A program made the position numbers and the translations under genes. From Nemertoderma westbladi (lineage: Eukaryota > Xenacoelomorpha > Nemertodermatida > Nemertodermatidae), in assembly GCA_032718475.1 (NCBI GenBank), contig JAUCBJ010009134.1, positions 51,454-115,453 of the forward strand: a DNA stretch of 64,000 bases, in the 5' to 3' direction. The notes beneath the pieces were generated by a model that saw only the letters and a list, made by a program, of their open reading frames with translations, searched no databases and was not told where the DNA came from. Below, in pieces: positions 43,478 through 55,000 of this stretch (position 1 is the stretch's first letter; each line of letters starts with the position of its first letter).

Positions 43478-43625
43478 CCTTTTAGGATTCCGTTTTATTC
43501 TATGGGACTTCCAAATCCTGACCAGACTATCCAATGCTGGCCAAGCCTTCCCCTTACGTCTCCGAAGCTTCACCTGACTTTCGGATCCATGATCCCAAGT
43601 AGCAGAAGTCATCCATGTGTTCAAG
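43478..43625 (-). pseudogene. RTE-like LINE, 5' part of the split copy
   Basis: The minus strand reads a degraded WDHGSESQVKLRRRKGKAWP and SLVRIWKSHRIKRNPK, which lines up with WIRKSGEDLRIRKGKAW and LSRIWKSPRINRKLK of the 47.6-kb copy. It ends exactly where the 39610 fragment begins. The reverse transcriptase part is absent upstream, so the copy was already truncated. Confidence 0.75.
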
Positions 43626-44399
43626 CAAGCCAACACTAGAGCTTTTTGTAATTTTGTAATAAAAATATACAACACAGTTAAATGCACCAATTTTGCATCT
43701 TTCTTTATAAACAAACTATTTTCTTCAATTAATCGTTTATCTTTACTACTCACCATAAATGTTCCGGACATTGGCAAAAGCATGGTGGGGTTTGTTCTTC
43801 GTATTGTGATCGTCTTCTTGTGTTGTCGATCGTATTGTGTTGATTGATTATGTAGTTAGATAGTCCGGTGTAGTTAGATAGGCCCGATGCGTCTCCTTGT
43901 GAAATCGATTCACTGAATAGGAAAAGACGTGTAATGTAAATATAATCGATTAAGTTCCTGATAACCTTAAGCCCCTTTTTGGCTAAATTTATCGCATTTT
44001 TGGATTTTTATTTCATCTGATGAAGGATTTAATGGGGATTTCATAATGGCGAGATCTTATTTAGTTCTCAAGTTATCGCTGTCATTCCGTCAACCAATTT
44101 GCCCGTCAAAATTTAGAAGACAGACAAACCGTCAGACCGACATACAGTATTAGATAGCACCAGACATTAAAACTGACCTCGGAAATGAAATCTCCGACAC
44201 GGAAAACCCCCATACTGATGATTTCAGTGGTGATGTGAAGCCATACTGCCAAACATTACTAACCGATTAACAGACCGCAGACAGACATGTTTGAGCGGGA
44301 AGCTTCAAACTTTAAAAAAAACTGTGGCATACTTGGTGTGTTAATATTCTTGGAAATTAATTCGCGTGCTATATCACGTCACGCGGTCAGGTCAGGTAT
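43626..44399. other. Intergenic, no gene seen
   Basis: The plus frame 43617-43847 is not recognisable. GTAGTTAGATAG repeats around 43852-43880. Two tracts (44085-44150 and 44240-44300) carry the GACAGAC/GTCTGTC words also seen at 41930-42140, hinting at a shared repeat. Confidence 0.45.
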
Positions 44400-47300
44400 T
44401 CTAGGTCATTGATCAAGAAAACTTGCCACCTCCATGCAGCATAAAGGAGGTGCCACCTGTAGCTGCATAGACCCTCTTACTAGGGCAAATCTGGTCCTGT
44501 AACTAGGACCCCCTTCGTTCTGGGATAAGGACGCCCTTGGTCCTGGATTAAGGACCCATATACTTGGCTGCAGGGGTATATGGCCTGACCAGGCAGATGG
44601 TGATCTACCAATGGCTGGTTAGGAGCAGAGTGTTCTCATGTCCACTCTGAGGGCACTTCACTGCGACCTGCACCTGGCAGCAAGGGTACAGGGCATGACC
44701 CAGCAGATGAGCTGCAACAGCCAATGGTGGGTCATGTACGCCAGAGTAGATATGGGTGATGGGCCTCATATCTGACTCCATTGCGACACCCACCCTGTGG
44801 AATGGCAAACCAGGGTGTGGTATTTGCCCCGAGAGCTGACTCGGCAAAAAAGCACCCCCCAACCCCCACTATGGATTACATTAGCAATGCGGAGGTCCGG
44901 CCACTAGAGGCCAGTGGAATTACCGGACACAATCGGCCTCACAGGCGTCAGTTAACTCCTGACCGGCTGCCTGTCTCACCCCCTACTGGAGAGAGAGCAG
45001 CCAACAATTCTTTGAGTCCCTTTCCTGATGACCTTTCTGGCCCAAACCCTGGGTCACCAGGGAGGCCAGATTGTGATGGGGAGAGGGATTCTGGAGTTGG
45101 AGGCTACTCTCATGTTCCACCCCGACCAACAAAGCCATTGGTGAATCTGAGGCAAGTCACTAGACTAGCCTCAGTAAACACCCTAACACTCGGGTCCCCA
45201 ATGCGACAAGGTGAGCTGACTGCCTTGGCAGATAAGCTTTCTCTTAGCGCAGTGGGTGTTCAAGAGCACCGAATGCAGACTGGACAGACTGATGAGGTTC
45301 TGATTAAGGACATGGGGGGCGGTTGGCGACTCGCCCTCGCGTCAGCAGATGATAGTGGCAATGGTGGAATTGGTCTATTGATGAATCCAACTGCACATGC
45401 AGCATTGGACAAAATAGACCAAATCTCTAACCGCATCATCCGTTGCCACTTCTCATGTTCTGGAAGACTGGCTAAGAAGTTTCCTAAGGTGGTTCTGATT
45501 GTGTGCTACTCTCCAACTAGTGTTGCCCCTGTAGAGGAGGTGGAAAATTTCTACCACAATCTACAATCACAATCTGATGGAGTGGATCAGCATGCATTCT
45601 TAACATTCCTGGGAGACTTTAATGCAAGTCTGCATCAATCACCTACATCGCCCTGGGTCTATAGCAATAGTGTTAACCGAAATTCTGTCCATCTTCAGGA
45701 TTTTATCTCTGGAAATGGATTGTTTTCGGCTGGAACCCAGTTCAAGAAGCGAACTGGAAAGCTATGGACTCATAGTGGACCCAGTGGTCACAAGTCCCAG
45801 ATAGACCATATTCTGTTTCGTACGAAATACGGGAGCTCTATACAAGACTGTAATGCATTTACACTTCGACCCTTCTCCAGTGATCACCGCCTTATTGTGG
45901 CCAAGGTAAGACTTAGTCTGCGTGCTAGCAGAACAACGAAATCTGCCTTGCCACGGCATGACTGGTCCTCTCTGTTGCAACAGCCAAGTGTGAGATCCAG
46001 CTTCACACTACAGCTGAGCAACAGGTATGAGGCTCTTGCCTCTGAGGCGGCAGATCACTGTGAGGGCTATACTGCCTTTACAGAAGCAGTTAAGTTAGCA
46101 GCTGCAGAAACAGTTCCTGTATACCCTCGAAACAGGAAAAGGGCCCCCTGGACTGACAACAAAATTCAGAAGTGCCGAAATGACCTTCATAAGGCGCAGA
46201 AAGAGTCCCGACTCAAACAGACTACAGCGGCCAAGAATGCAGTTAAAGCTGCATCTAGGTCCCTGAACAGGCAGTACTCTGTTAATCTACAGGAGCTAAT
46301 AAACCAACAGGTTGATGCCATCAATGATGCTGACGACAGCAGGCAATCATCCCAGGCATGGAAATCGATCAATCTGCTTACTGGGCGGAAAAGCCAACCA
46401 ACCACCAAGGTTAAGGCTGAATCACCAGCCGATCGCCTCAATGGTTGGAAAGCCCACTTTGAAAAGCTCCTCAATAATGACAGGGTATTGCCTGATAACT
46501 TTATAGAAGTAAAAGTGTCTGAGTCTGTACTCCCAGATATTCCCATTGGCGATATCTCCTTTGCAGAAGTGAAGGCTGCTGCAAAGAGCATTAAGACCAA
46601 TCGTGCCAGTGGAGTAGATGGTGTTCCCCCTGAGGTCTTTAAAATACCTGAGTGTTTAAAGCTCATCTATCCCATCATAGTAGACATGTACCGTACAACA
46701 AGAGTCCCACAAGAAATGAAAACAAATAAGTTGGTGCCAGTTCCCAAGAAGGGCAACCTAACACTCTATGGTTCTTTTCGGGGAATCTCATTGATCTCGA
46801 TTGCTGCAAAACTATACAATAGAATTCTATTAAATCGCATCAGGGATCCCATTGAGAGACTGCTACGTGGAAATCAGAATGGGTTCCGTAAAGGTCGTGG
46901 GACCATGGAGCCCATTTTGGCACTTAGAAGGATAATTGAAGAGTTATCAAAAAAGAAAGACAGGCATCTGGCTGTTATCTTTGTTGACTTCTTCAAGGCC
47001 TTTGATTCAGTCTCTCGCTCACGTATGTTCAGCATACTTTCATTATATGGGATTCCTGATGAAATTATTGCAGCAATCAGATCAGTATACGATGGTTCGA
47101 CAACATTTGTGTCTACTGTTGACGGTGACACAGAACCATTTGAAGTGTTATGGGGCGTCCTCCAAGGAGACACACTTGCACCATTCTTGTTCACATTATT
47201 GTGGTTGACTATGTTCTACGCATGTCCTTAGATCATCATAATGATGATGGGGTGATGATAACTCCACCTACTGGCTCCAGAAGTCGAGGAAATCCTGCCA

Positions 47301-48139
47301 AGTACCTAACTGATCTAGACTTTGCTGATGACTTAGGAGTACTCTCAGAATCATTAGAGGGAGCCCAGCGGCTCCTCAGCTCATTAGAACATGCTGCTTC
47401 TAGTGTTGGTCTTTTTATTAACTCCAGAAAGACCAAAATTCTGACAGTTAACTTTGAAAGCCCTCAGCAAGTCTCTGATCGGATGAGCATAAGCTCAAAG
47501 GATGGTATGCTTGAGCATGTGGACGACTTCTGTTACCTGGGATCATGGATTCGGAAGTCAGGTGAGGACCTTCGAATACGTAAGGGAAAGGCATGGGCAG
47601 CCTTGAATAGGCTTTCCAGGATTTGGAAGTCACCTAGAATTAATCGGAAACTTAAGGTCCGATTATTTAGAGCAGCAGTAGTTCCAGTACTCCTCTACGG
47701 TAGTCCTAACTGCTGAGGACACCAAATCTCTGGATGGCACATTCACAAGAATGCTACGCCGGGTACATTGTGTCAAGTACAATGCACACATCTCCAACCA
47801 GACACTATATAACATTGGAGGTGTCTCATTGGTTCCCCCAAGCTTGACACTAGAACAAAATCGCCTCCGCTTTGCAGGACATTGCTTTCGCCGTGAGGAC
47901 CAGCCAGTGCATAATCTTGTACTTTGGCAGCCTCATGGAGTGAATAAGCATGGTGGACAGCCCATGACGTTCTTGAGACGCATCTTAAAGGACACTGGCC
48001 TTAAAGATGCGGATGATCTAGCAAATGTCATGGGTGATAGGGAGTTGTGGCGGTGCAATTTTGTTGACAAGCCGGCACAGCATTCTTAAAAATGCAGCTG
48101 CAATGCAGCATGCCGATCCTAGTAGTAGTAGTAGTAGTA
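44400..48139 (+). mobile_element. RTE-like LINE, nearly complete but frame-broken
   Basis: A 5' region of about 380 bases with repeated CCAGGCAGATG, CCAGCAGATGA and CACCTGGCAGCAAGGGTA words leads into an endonuclease-reverse transcriptase frame. The copy ends in a (TAG)n microsatellite at 48118-48139, as is usual for RTE-clade elements, rather than in poly(A). Two truncated relatives lie at 39.2 and 43.5 kb. The 5' limit is uncertain; I place it where GC content rises. No target duplication could be identified. Confidence 0.8.
44781..48089 (+). pseudogene. LINE endonuclease-reverse transcriptase, two frame breaks
   Basis: The first frame (44781-47231) has a Pro/Ser-rich leader, then an apurinic-endonuclease-like domain: RLASVNTLTLG, VGVQEHRMQ, FLGDFNASL near residue 278, SQIDHILF and SSDHRLIV near 366. 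The reverse transcriptase follows with FRGISLISIAAKLYNRILL, VIFVDFFKAFDSVS near 735 and GVLQGDTLAPFLF near 793. A two-base insertion near 47192 shifts the frame. The next frame (to 47716) holds the catalytic LDFADDLGVLS and RKGKAWAALNRLSRIWKS. An 11-base deletion at about 47707, relative to the 39.6-kb copy, shifts it again into 47751-48089 (RRVHCVKYNAHISNQTL to DLANVMGDRELWR). All catalytic motifs are present but cannot be made as one protein. Confidence 0.85.
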
Positions 48140-48271
48140 AAAACCTCTTTGTGAAGTTTTTGCGCGCGCAATAATGTAAATCGCATTTTATCGCGCGCTA
48201 AGACTCTACATAGGGGGTGCATAATAACTAAGAAAATATGTAATTAATTAATTATAAATTTGACGGCTAAT

Positions 48272-48759
48272 AAATATATGTTATAGTACATTATGATAAA
48301 TGCTCTCCATAGCGAAAAACATCAACCGCCCCTATTGGGGCACGAACCCGATATCTAGGTTACAAACTTCCGGTTATCATCAGCCGAGTGTGTGTCCTAA
48401 GACCACTGAGCTACCAGGGCGGTAGAAGATTTATTCTCTATGGAGTGGGCTATTATATTTAGGCCTTTTTACATCACTCATAGGAAAGTACAACGTTATT
48501 CCCGTGCTCTGCCAGAAATGGCAACCATGCCTCAAAGAATAACTAAGTTTTGTAGAAACCACTGTAACCTCGTATGCCGGCCACGTGTGTTACTTAATTT
48601 TCTAATCTTCTACCGCCCTGGTAGCTCAGTGGTCTTAGGACACACACTAGGCTGATGATAACCGGAAGTTTGAAACCTAGGGACCGGGTTCGAGCCCCAA
48701 TAGGGGGCAATTGATATTTTTCGCTATGGAGAGCATTATCATAATGTACTATAACATAT
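48272..48759. repeat. Inverted pair of tRNA-like SINE units, 171-base loop
   Basis: Arms 48272-48432 and 48604-48759 are inverted copies of one unit, with CTTCTACCGCCCTGG at the inner edge and CTCTCCATAGCGAAAAA at the outer edge. The right arm read on the plus strand carries GGTAGCTCAGTGGTCTTAGG, matching a polymerase III A box, and GGGTTCGAGCC, matching a B box, about 71 bases apart. The left arm carries the same on the minus strand. The spacing is longer than in an ordinary tRNA without intron, and the acceptor ends do not pair fully, so this is a tRNA-derived SINE and not a working tRNA gene. Confidence 0.8.
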
Positions 48760-48959
48760 GTAATTAATTCTCGTGCTATGATTGGCTGTTATTGGGCGTA
48801 TATTTATTCCGAGTACAACAGTAAATGATCGCGCAAATGATTGGCTGATATCACGAGCGTTTTAACTCTAAATTGTTGTATTTATTCCGCGCGCTGTGAT
48901 TGGTTGTTATGGAGTGCGATTTTATTCAATGTGGGAATGTTTTTTTTTCTTGTCTAGAA

Positions 48960-49300
48960 TTATGGAGTTTTTGTGCGCGCAAAAACCTACCATAGTTTTA
49001 TCGCGCGCAAAAACCTGCCCGAGTTTTATCGCGCGTAAAATCTATCTAAGTTTTAGCACACGCTAAAACCTCCCAACACTGTTTTGCGCGTGCTAAAATA
49101 ACCCAACGGAGTTTTTGCACACGCAAAAACTTGCCTTAGTTTTAGCGCGCGCAAAAACCTCTCTTAGTTTTAGCGCGCGCAAAAACCTCTCTTAGTTTTA
49201 GCGCGCGCAAAAACCTCTCTTTGTTTTAGCGCGCGCGAAAACCTGCCTTATTTTTAGCGCGCGCAAAAACCTCCTAACACAGTTTTTGCACGCGCGCTGT
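48960..49300 (+). repeat. GCGCGC palindrome array, 24-31-bp units (28-bp core period)
   Basis: Around ten units contain TTTTAGCGCGCGCAAAA or close variants; three adjacent units near 49132-49220 are spaced exactly 28 bases. Each core is a near-perfect palindrome of A/T arms around alternating GC. Isolated relatives occur at 48155-48200 on the other side of the SINE pair, so the pair may have inserted into the array. Alternating GC within palindromes favours Z-DNA or cruciform structures. Confidence 0.85.
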
Positions 49301-50531
49301 AATTGGTCCATTATTAATTTCGAATTCTGGAACATATAAAATATGTGGGAAATTCAAGTTATTTGAATTTCCTATAATAGTTTGGGAGGAGACACTGTCA
49401 GCAGTTTATAGGATTACAGAAAGTAGATGGCCATGAGCCTACCAGTAATGTATTGTGAGACATTGAAGTCAAGTCCATTGTTAGCTATTCAGCACTGATT
49501 GTAAGGCAACACTGATAGATAGCCTACAGTATTGCAAACTCATTTCTAAGCACCACCAAATTGTACATTAAGTATATTAATAACGTATGCAACATTATTG
49601 AATCGATCCGTGGAAGGATCGGATAGTTACATTAAGGAGGAGAATATTCTCTTTTGGGGTGCGAGTTCTGAAAGAACTTGACTTTCACTCATCGTGATTT
49701 TGCTTTACGAAAGAATTATTTAATTAAATGGCTGTTCGGATCTATCAATCCAATAGCACTACCTATACTTTTATTGCTATTAAACACTGCGAAAGCCAGG
49801 GTTTCAAATGTAAACTGATGTATTCAACGTGTGTAATGCAACTGATGGCCCCGCACCACATTTGGTCCGAGGATGATATGAAAGTTGGTAGATTCATTAT
49901 TTCGAGTCGGGGTTGACATTCGGTCGCATTTTATGTCATTAGGGTGTGTCTATGACGCGGGAATTGGGATGGAAAAACTAAAACTGACAATAATTTTTCA
50001 TTTCTATAAGATATGCAAATATAAATAAAAATTAAATATAATATAAATCTAATCAAAAAATAAAATGACATATAAACATTAAATTAAATGAAGAAATAAA
50101 ATATATCAATATAAATATAAATTAAATTAAATATAAAATATATTTATATGTTTTTTTTATATAATATAAATTACATTTAAGTTTTTAAGTTTTTAAATTC
50201 TAAATTATCCAATATTTTTTAAGTGATTGAACATCAGATGATTTTAAATTATCAAATTGTATATAATATATGAATACTGTAATCTATTTATAATCACATT
50301 TGGTTTCCCCATCCCACGTTGAAGATGGAAGATTACATGTTTAAACTTCAAAGTTTATATTAAGTTTACATGTGTGACACACATTGTGTGTCTGTATATA
50401 TTTAATTACATATATTATTTAATACATTAATTGATTAATACATCTAATTAATATGTTAATATAATTAATTCGCACATTTGTGTCCAACTATATCTTGATT
50501 GCTTCAAAAATTAATACTAGCATATCTGAAG
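49301..50531. other. Intergenic, no gene assigned
   Basis: The plus frame 49728-49916 has a mixed composition but no recognised motif. 49990-50480 is very AT-rich with repeated AAATATAAAT words. Confidence 0.45.
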
Positions 50532-50840
50532 TTATATTGGTTTGGGTCGACCCACTCCGTTAGGCTCATTTCGACCTAAATGGCATACAGTAGACGTACA
50601 CCAAGGACTTAATTGCACAGAAAATGTCGTCATTAATTTCTGCAGTACTTTAAGGTATTCTAAATATTCGACTCCCGCAGTGTTATCGGGAGCGTTCCTA
50701 TCGTTGACTAAAGTTAAACACGTACATAAGTTGTCCAATTCCAATAACAAGTATTCTTTCTGATCTTGGTCGCTTGGATAGGAACAATTGTCAACCGTTG
50801 ACCGAGACAAAAAGTTTTCGCACCTAGTGGTGAAATTTCT
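50532..50840 (-). CDS. Orphan terminal exon, unidentified protein
   Basis: The minus-strand frame gives 102 residues ending at a TAA (50532-50534) and has strongly protein-like composition: FTTRCENFLSRSTVDNCSYP, DQKEYLLLELDNLCTCLTL, GVEYLEYLKVLQKLM and TSTVCHLGR before a VGRPKPI end. There is no good start codon. At the 5' edge TTATATGGCAG precedes the open frame as a plausible splice acceptor, and an in-frame stop lies further upstream, so I read it as a last exon. Its earlier exons would have to lie to the right, overlapping or beyond ALKBH3. I do not recognise the family. Confidence 0.4.
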   Translation of the reverse strand, partial: RNFTTRCENFLSRSTVDNCSYPSDQDQKEYLLLELDNLCTCLTLVNDRNAPDNTAGVEYLEYLKVLQKLMTTFSVQLSPWCTSTVCHLGRNEPNGVGRPKPI

Positions 50841-50845
50841 CTGCC

Positions 50846-51184
50846 ATATAAATGATGTAGATTAAACAGATGTTATTTGGATGGCCTTGCCTTACTCAGG
50901 CTTACTAATCTGAGTCTGTATGGAGAAGACTGTATGGGGAAGACTGGTGCAGTGGCGGTAGGCTACGAAATGCAGAAATGTGACGATTACGGTTGTCCAA
51001 AATCGCTCCTTTGTTTGTTAATAACAAAAAGTACCGGTATTTTATTCATCGAGACATGATTAGAGCAAAAAAACTTGTTTTCAGATATGGGGTAACACCG
51101 GTACCACCGGTAGGCCTATAATAATAATTCGATAAATTGGAGTTGAGCTGATAGTAGAGTTGAGCAACAGTATAATAATTTGAC
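50846..51184. other. Upstream region of ALKBH3
   Basis: Contains a TACCACCGGTAGGCCTATAA stretch near 51100-51120 and AT-rich DNA before the ATG, with no clear TATA box. The frame 50877-51059 has no recognised motif. Confidence 0.4.
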
Positions 51185-52048
51185 ATGAACAACACTGATA
51201 GACGACGGCAGGCCAGAGTGCAGGGTGGGTGGTCTTCTACATCTACGCCCCGCGCTGGTGGACATAGCAACCGTATGACGTCATCAACATCCGTGGCTAC
51301 TAAGCCATCCCTTAATCCGCATCCAACCGCAACCGCTCGTCAGAACTCTGCAATAAAACGGGTTGAATTCCAACAACCGAATGCGGAGCAGGTTAAACGA
51401 ATCCCGTCTCCCGTTATGATAACCAAACCCGGAGAGCATGTTATCAGTGCAGACACTAACGGGCCATCTACTATCTCATACAACCCATCATTTATAGATT
51501 GCGACGAAGCTCGATCGATGATGGAGACCTTACTCTCCGAGTTACCTTGGCAGCAGATGGAACTGACTCTATCCGATGGTAGACTAGTTAAACAACCCCG
51601 TATGGTTGCCTGGTACGGGGACCGGCCTTACTCTTACTCCCGAGTAACCCAACAAGCCAACCAGCATTGGCACCCGCTGTTGGCCTCACTCAGGGATCTA
51701 CTGTCCAACCTTCTCCACGTCCCGTTTAACTCGGTCCTGTGCAACCTGTACCGCAACGAGACGGACTCCGTAGACTGGCACAGTGACAACGAACCCTTGC
51801 TAGGCGGCGCCCCCTCCATAGCCAGTCTATCGTTCGGAGACTCTAGAAACTTCGAACTCCGTAGGAAACCGTCTGATGGCTCCGGTGATTACACTTACAG
51901 CGAGACACTCAAGGTGTGCCTCAGTAGCGGCAGTCTGCTAGTCATGTCGGGGTTGACTCAGTTGCATTGGCAACACAGAATTCCTAAGGAATACCACGAT
52001 AGACGCCCACGTGTTAATCTAACGTACAGAGTTATATTGCCATCCTAA
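51185..52048 (+). CDS. ALKBH3: AlkB homologue 3-like Fe(II)/2-oxoglutarate dioxygenase
   Basis: The 287-residue product matches human ALKBH3 (286) in length and layout. The family removes N-alkyl lesions such as 1-methyladenine and 3-methylcytosine from single-stranded DNA and RNA by oxidative demethylation. A variable basic N-terminus (1-75) precedes the substrate-contact segment PRMVAWYGDRPYSYSR (138-153) and the jelly-roll core. VDWHSDNEP supplies His199 and Asp201 and HWQHRIP supplies His264, the iron ligands. RPRVNLTYR supplies Arg276 and Arg282, which bind 2-oxoglutarate. All catalytic residues are intact. The vertebrate gene has many introns; this one has none in its coding region, which suggests intron loss or a retro-copy. 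The last ten codons are also the first unit of the 41-bp satellite. Confidence 0.93.
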   Translation: MNNTDRRRQARVQGGWSSTSTPRAGGHSNRMTSSTSVATKPSLNPHPTATARQNSAIKRVEFQQPNAEQVKRIPSPVMITKPGEHVISADTNGPSTISYNPSFIDCDEARSMMETLLSELPWQQMELTLSDGRLVKQPRMVAWYGDRPYSYSRVTQQANQHWHPLLASLRDLLSNLLHVPFNSVLCNLYRNETDSVDWHSDNEPLLGGAPSIASLSFGDSRNFELRRKPSDGSGDYTYSETLKVCLSSGSLLVMSGLTQLHWQHRIPKEYHDRRPRVNLTYRVILPS

Positions 52049-55000
52049 CCACAGTAAATCTAACGTACAGAGTTATATTGCCATCCTAACCACAGTTAAT
52101 CTAACGTACAGAGTTATATTGCCATCCTAACCACAGTAAATCTAACGTACAGAGTTATATTGCCATCCTAACCACAGTTAATCTAACGTACAGTGTTATA
52201 TTGCCATCCTAACCACAGTAAATCTAACGTACAGAGTTATATTGCCATCCTAACCACAGTAAATCTAACGATACAGTGTTATATTGCCATCCTAACCACA
52301 GTAAATCTAACGTACAGAGTTATATTGCCATCCTAACCACAGTAAATCTAACGTACAGAGTTATATTGCCATCCTAACTACAACAAATCTAACGTACAGT
52401 GTTATATTGCCATCCTAACCACAGTAAATCTAACGTACAGAGTTATATTGCCATCCTAACCACAGTAAATCTAACGTACAGAGTTATATTGCCATCCTAA
52501 CCACAGTAAATCTAACGCACAGTGTTATATTGCCATCCTAACCACAGTAAATCTAACGTACAGAGTTATATTGCCATCCTAACCACAGTAAATCTAACGT
52601 ACAGAGTTATATTGCCATCCTAACCACAGTAAATCTAACGTACGGTACAGTGTTATATTGCCATCCTAACCACAGTAAATCTAACGTACAGAGTTATATT
52701 GCCATCCTAACCACAGTAAATCTAACGTACAGAGTTATATTGCCATCCTAACCACAGTAAATCTAACGTACAGAGTTATATTGCCATCCTAACCACAGTA
52801 AATCTAACGTACAGTGTTATATTGCCATCCTAACCACAGTAAATCTAACGTACAGAGTTATATTGCCATCCTAACCACAGTAAATCTAACGTACAGAGTT
52901 ATATTGCCATCCTAACCACAGTAAATCTAACGTACAGAGTTATATTGCCATCCTAACCACAGTAAATCTAACGTACAGAGTTATATTGCCATCCTAACCA
53001 CAGTAAATCTAACGTACAGAGTTATATTGCCATCCTAACCACAGTAAATCTAACGTACAGAGTTATATTGCCATCCTAACCACAGTAAATCTAACATACA
53101 GTGTTATATTGCCATCCTAACCACAGTAAATCTAACGTACAGAGTTATATTGCCATCCTAACCACAGTAAATCTAACGTACAGAGTTATATTGCCATCCT
53201 AACCACAGTAAATCTAACGTACAGAGTTATATTGCCATCCTAACCACAGTAAATCTAACGTACAGTGTTATATTGCCATCCTAACCACAGTAAATCTAAC
53301 GTACAGAGTTATATTGCCATCCTAACCACAGTAAATCTAACGTACAGAGTTATATTGCCATCCTAACCACAGTAAATCTAACGTACAGTGTTATATTGCC
53401 ATCCTAACCACAGTAAGTCTAACGTACAGAGTTATATTGCCATCCTAACCACAGTAAATCTAACGTACAGAGTTATATTGCCATCCTAACCACAGTAAAT
53501 CTAACGTACAGAGTTATATTGCCATCCTAACCACAGTAAATCTAACGTACAGTTTATATTGCCATCCTAACCACAGTAAATCTAACGTACAGAGTTATAT
53601 TGCCATCCTAACCACAGTAAATCTAACGTACAGTGTTATATTGCCATCCTAACCACAGTAAATCTAACGTACAGAGTTATATTGCCATCCTAACCACAGT
53701 AAATCTAACGTACAGAGTTATATTGCCATCCTAACCACAGTAAATCTAACGTACAGAGTTATATTGCCATCCTAACCACAGTAAATCTAACGTACAGAGT
53801 TATATTGCCATCCTAACCACAGTAAATCTAACGTACAGAGTTATATTGCCATCCTAACCACAGTAAATCTAACGTACAGTGTTATATTGCCATCCTAACC
53901 ACAGTAAATCTAACGTACAGAGTTATATTGCCATCCTAACCACAGTAAATCTAACGTACAGAGTTATATTGCCATCCTAACCACAGTAAATCTAACGTAC
54001 AGAGTTATATTGCCATCCTAACCACAGTAAATCTAACGTACAGTGTTATATTGCCATCCTAACCACAGTAAATCTAACGTACAGAGTTATATTGCCATCC
54101 TAACCACAGTAAATCTAACGTACAGAGTTATATTGCCATCCTAACCACAGTAAATCTAACGTACAGAGTTATATTGCCATCCTAACCACAGTAAATCTAA
54201 CGTACAGAGTTATATTGCCATCCTAACCACAGTAAATCTAACGTACAGAGTTATATTGCCATCCTAACCACAGTAAATCTAACGTACAGAGTTATATTGC
54301 CATCCTAACCACAGTAAATCTAACGTACAGTGTTATATTGCCATCCTAACCACAGTAAATCTAACGTACAGAGTTATATTGCCATCCTAACCACAGTAAA
54401 TCTAACGTACAGAGTTATATTGCCATCCTAACCACAGTAAATCTAACGTACAGAGTTATATTGCCATCCTAACCACAGTAAATCTAACGTACAGTGTTAT
54501 ATTGCCATCCTAACCACAGTAAGTCTAACGTACAGAGTTATATTGCCATCCTAACCACAGTAAATCTAACGTACAGAGTTATATTGCCATCCTAACCACA
54601 GTAAATCTAACGTACAGTGTTATATTGCCATCCTAACCACAGTAAGTCTAACGTACAGAGTTATATTGCCATCCTAACCACAGTAAATCTAACGTACAGA
54701 GTTATATTGCCATCCTAACCACAGTAAATCTAACGTACAGAGTTATATTGCCATCCTAACCACAGTAAATCTAACGTACAGTTTATATTGCCATCCTAAC
54801 CACAGTAAATCTAACGTACAGAGTTATATTGCCATCCTAACCACAGTAAATCTAACGTACAGTGTTATATTGCCATCCTAACCACAGTAAATCTAACGTA
54901 CAGAGTTATATTGCCATCCTAACCACAGTAAATCTAACGTACAGAGTTATATTGCCATCCTAACCACAGTAAATCTAACGTACAGAGTTATATTGCCATC

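Noticed and set aside
44605-44862. Minus-strand frame over the LINE 5' region
   Set aside because: It is a shadow of the LINE leader and has no protein-like features.
48604-48715. Functional tRNA gene
   Set aside because: A and B boxes are about 71 bases apart, the acceptor arm does not pair well and the unit is duplicated in inverted orientation, so it is a SINE.
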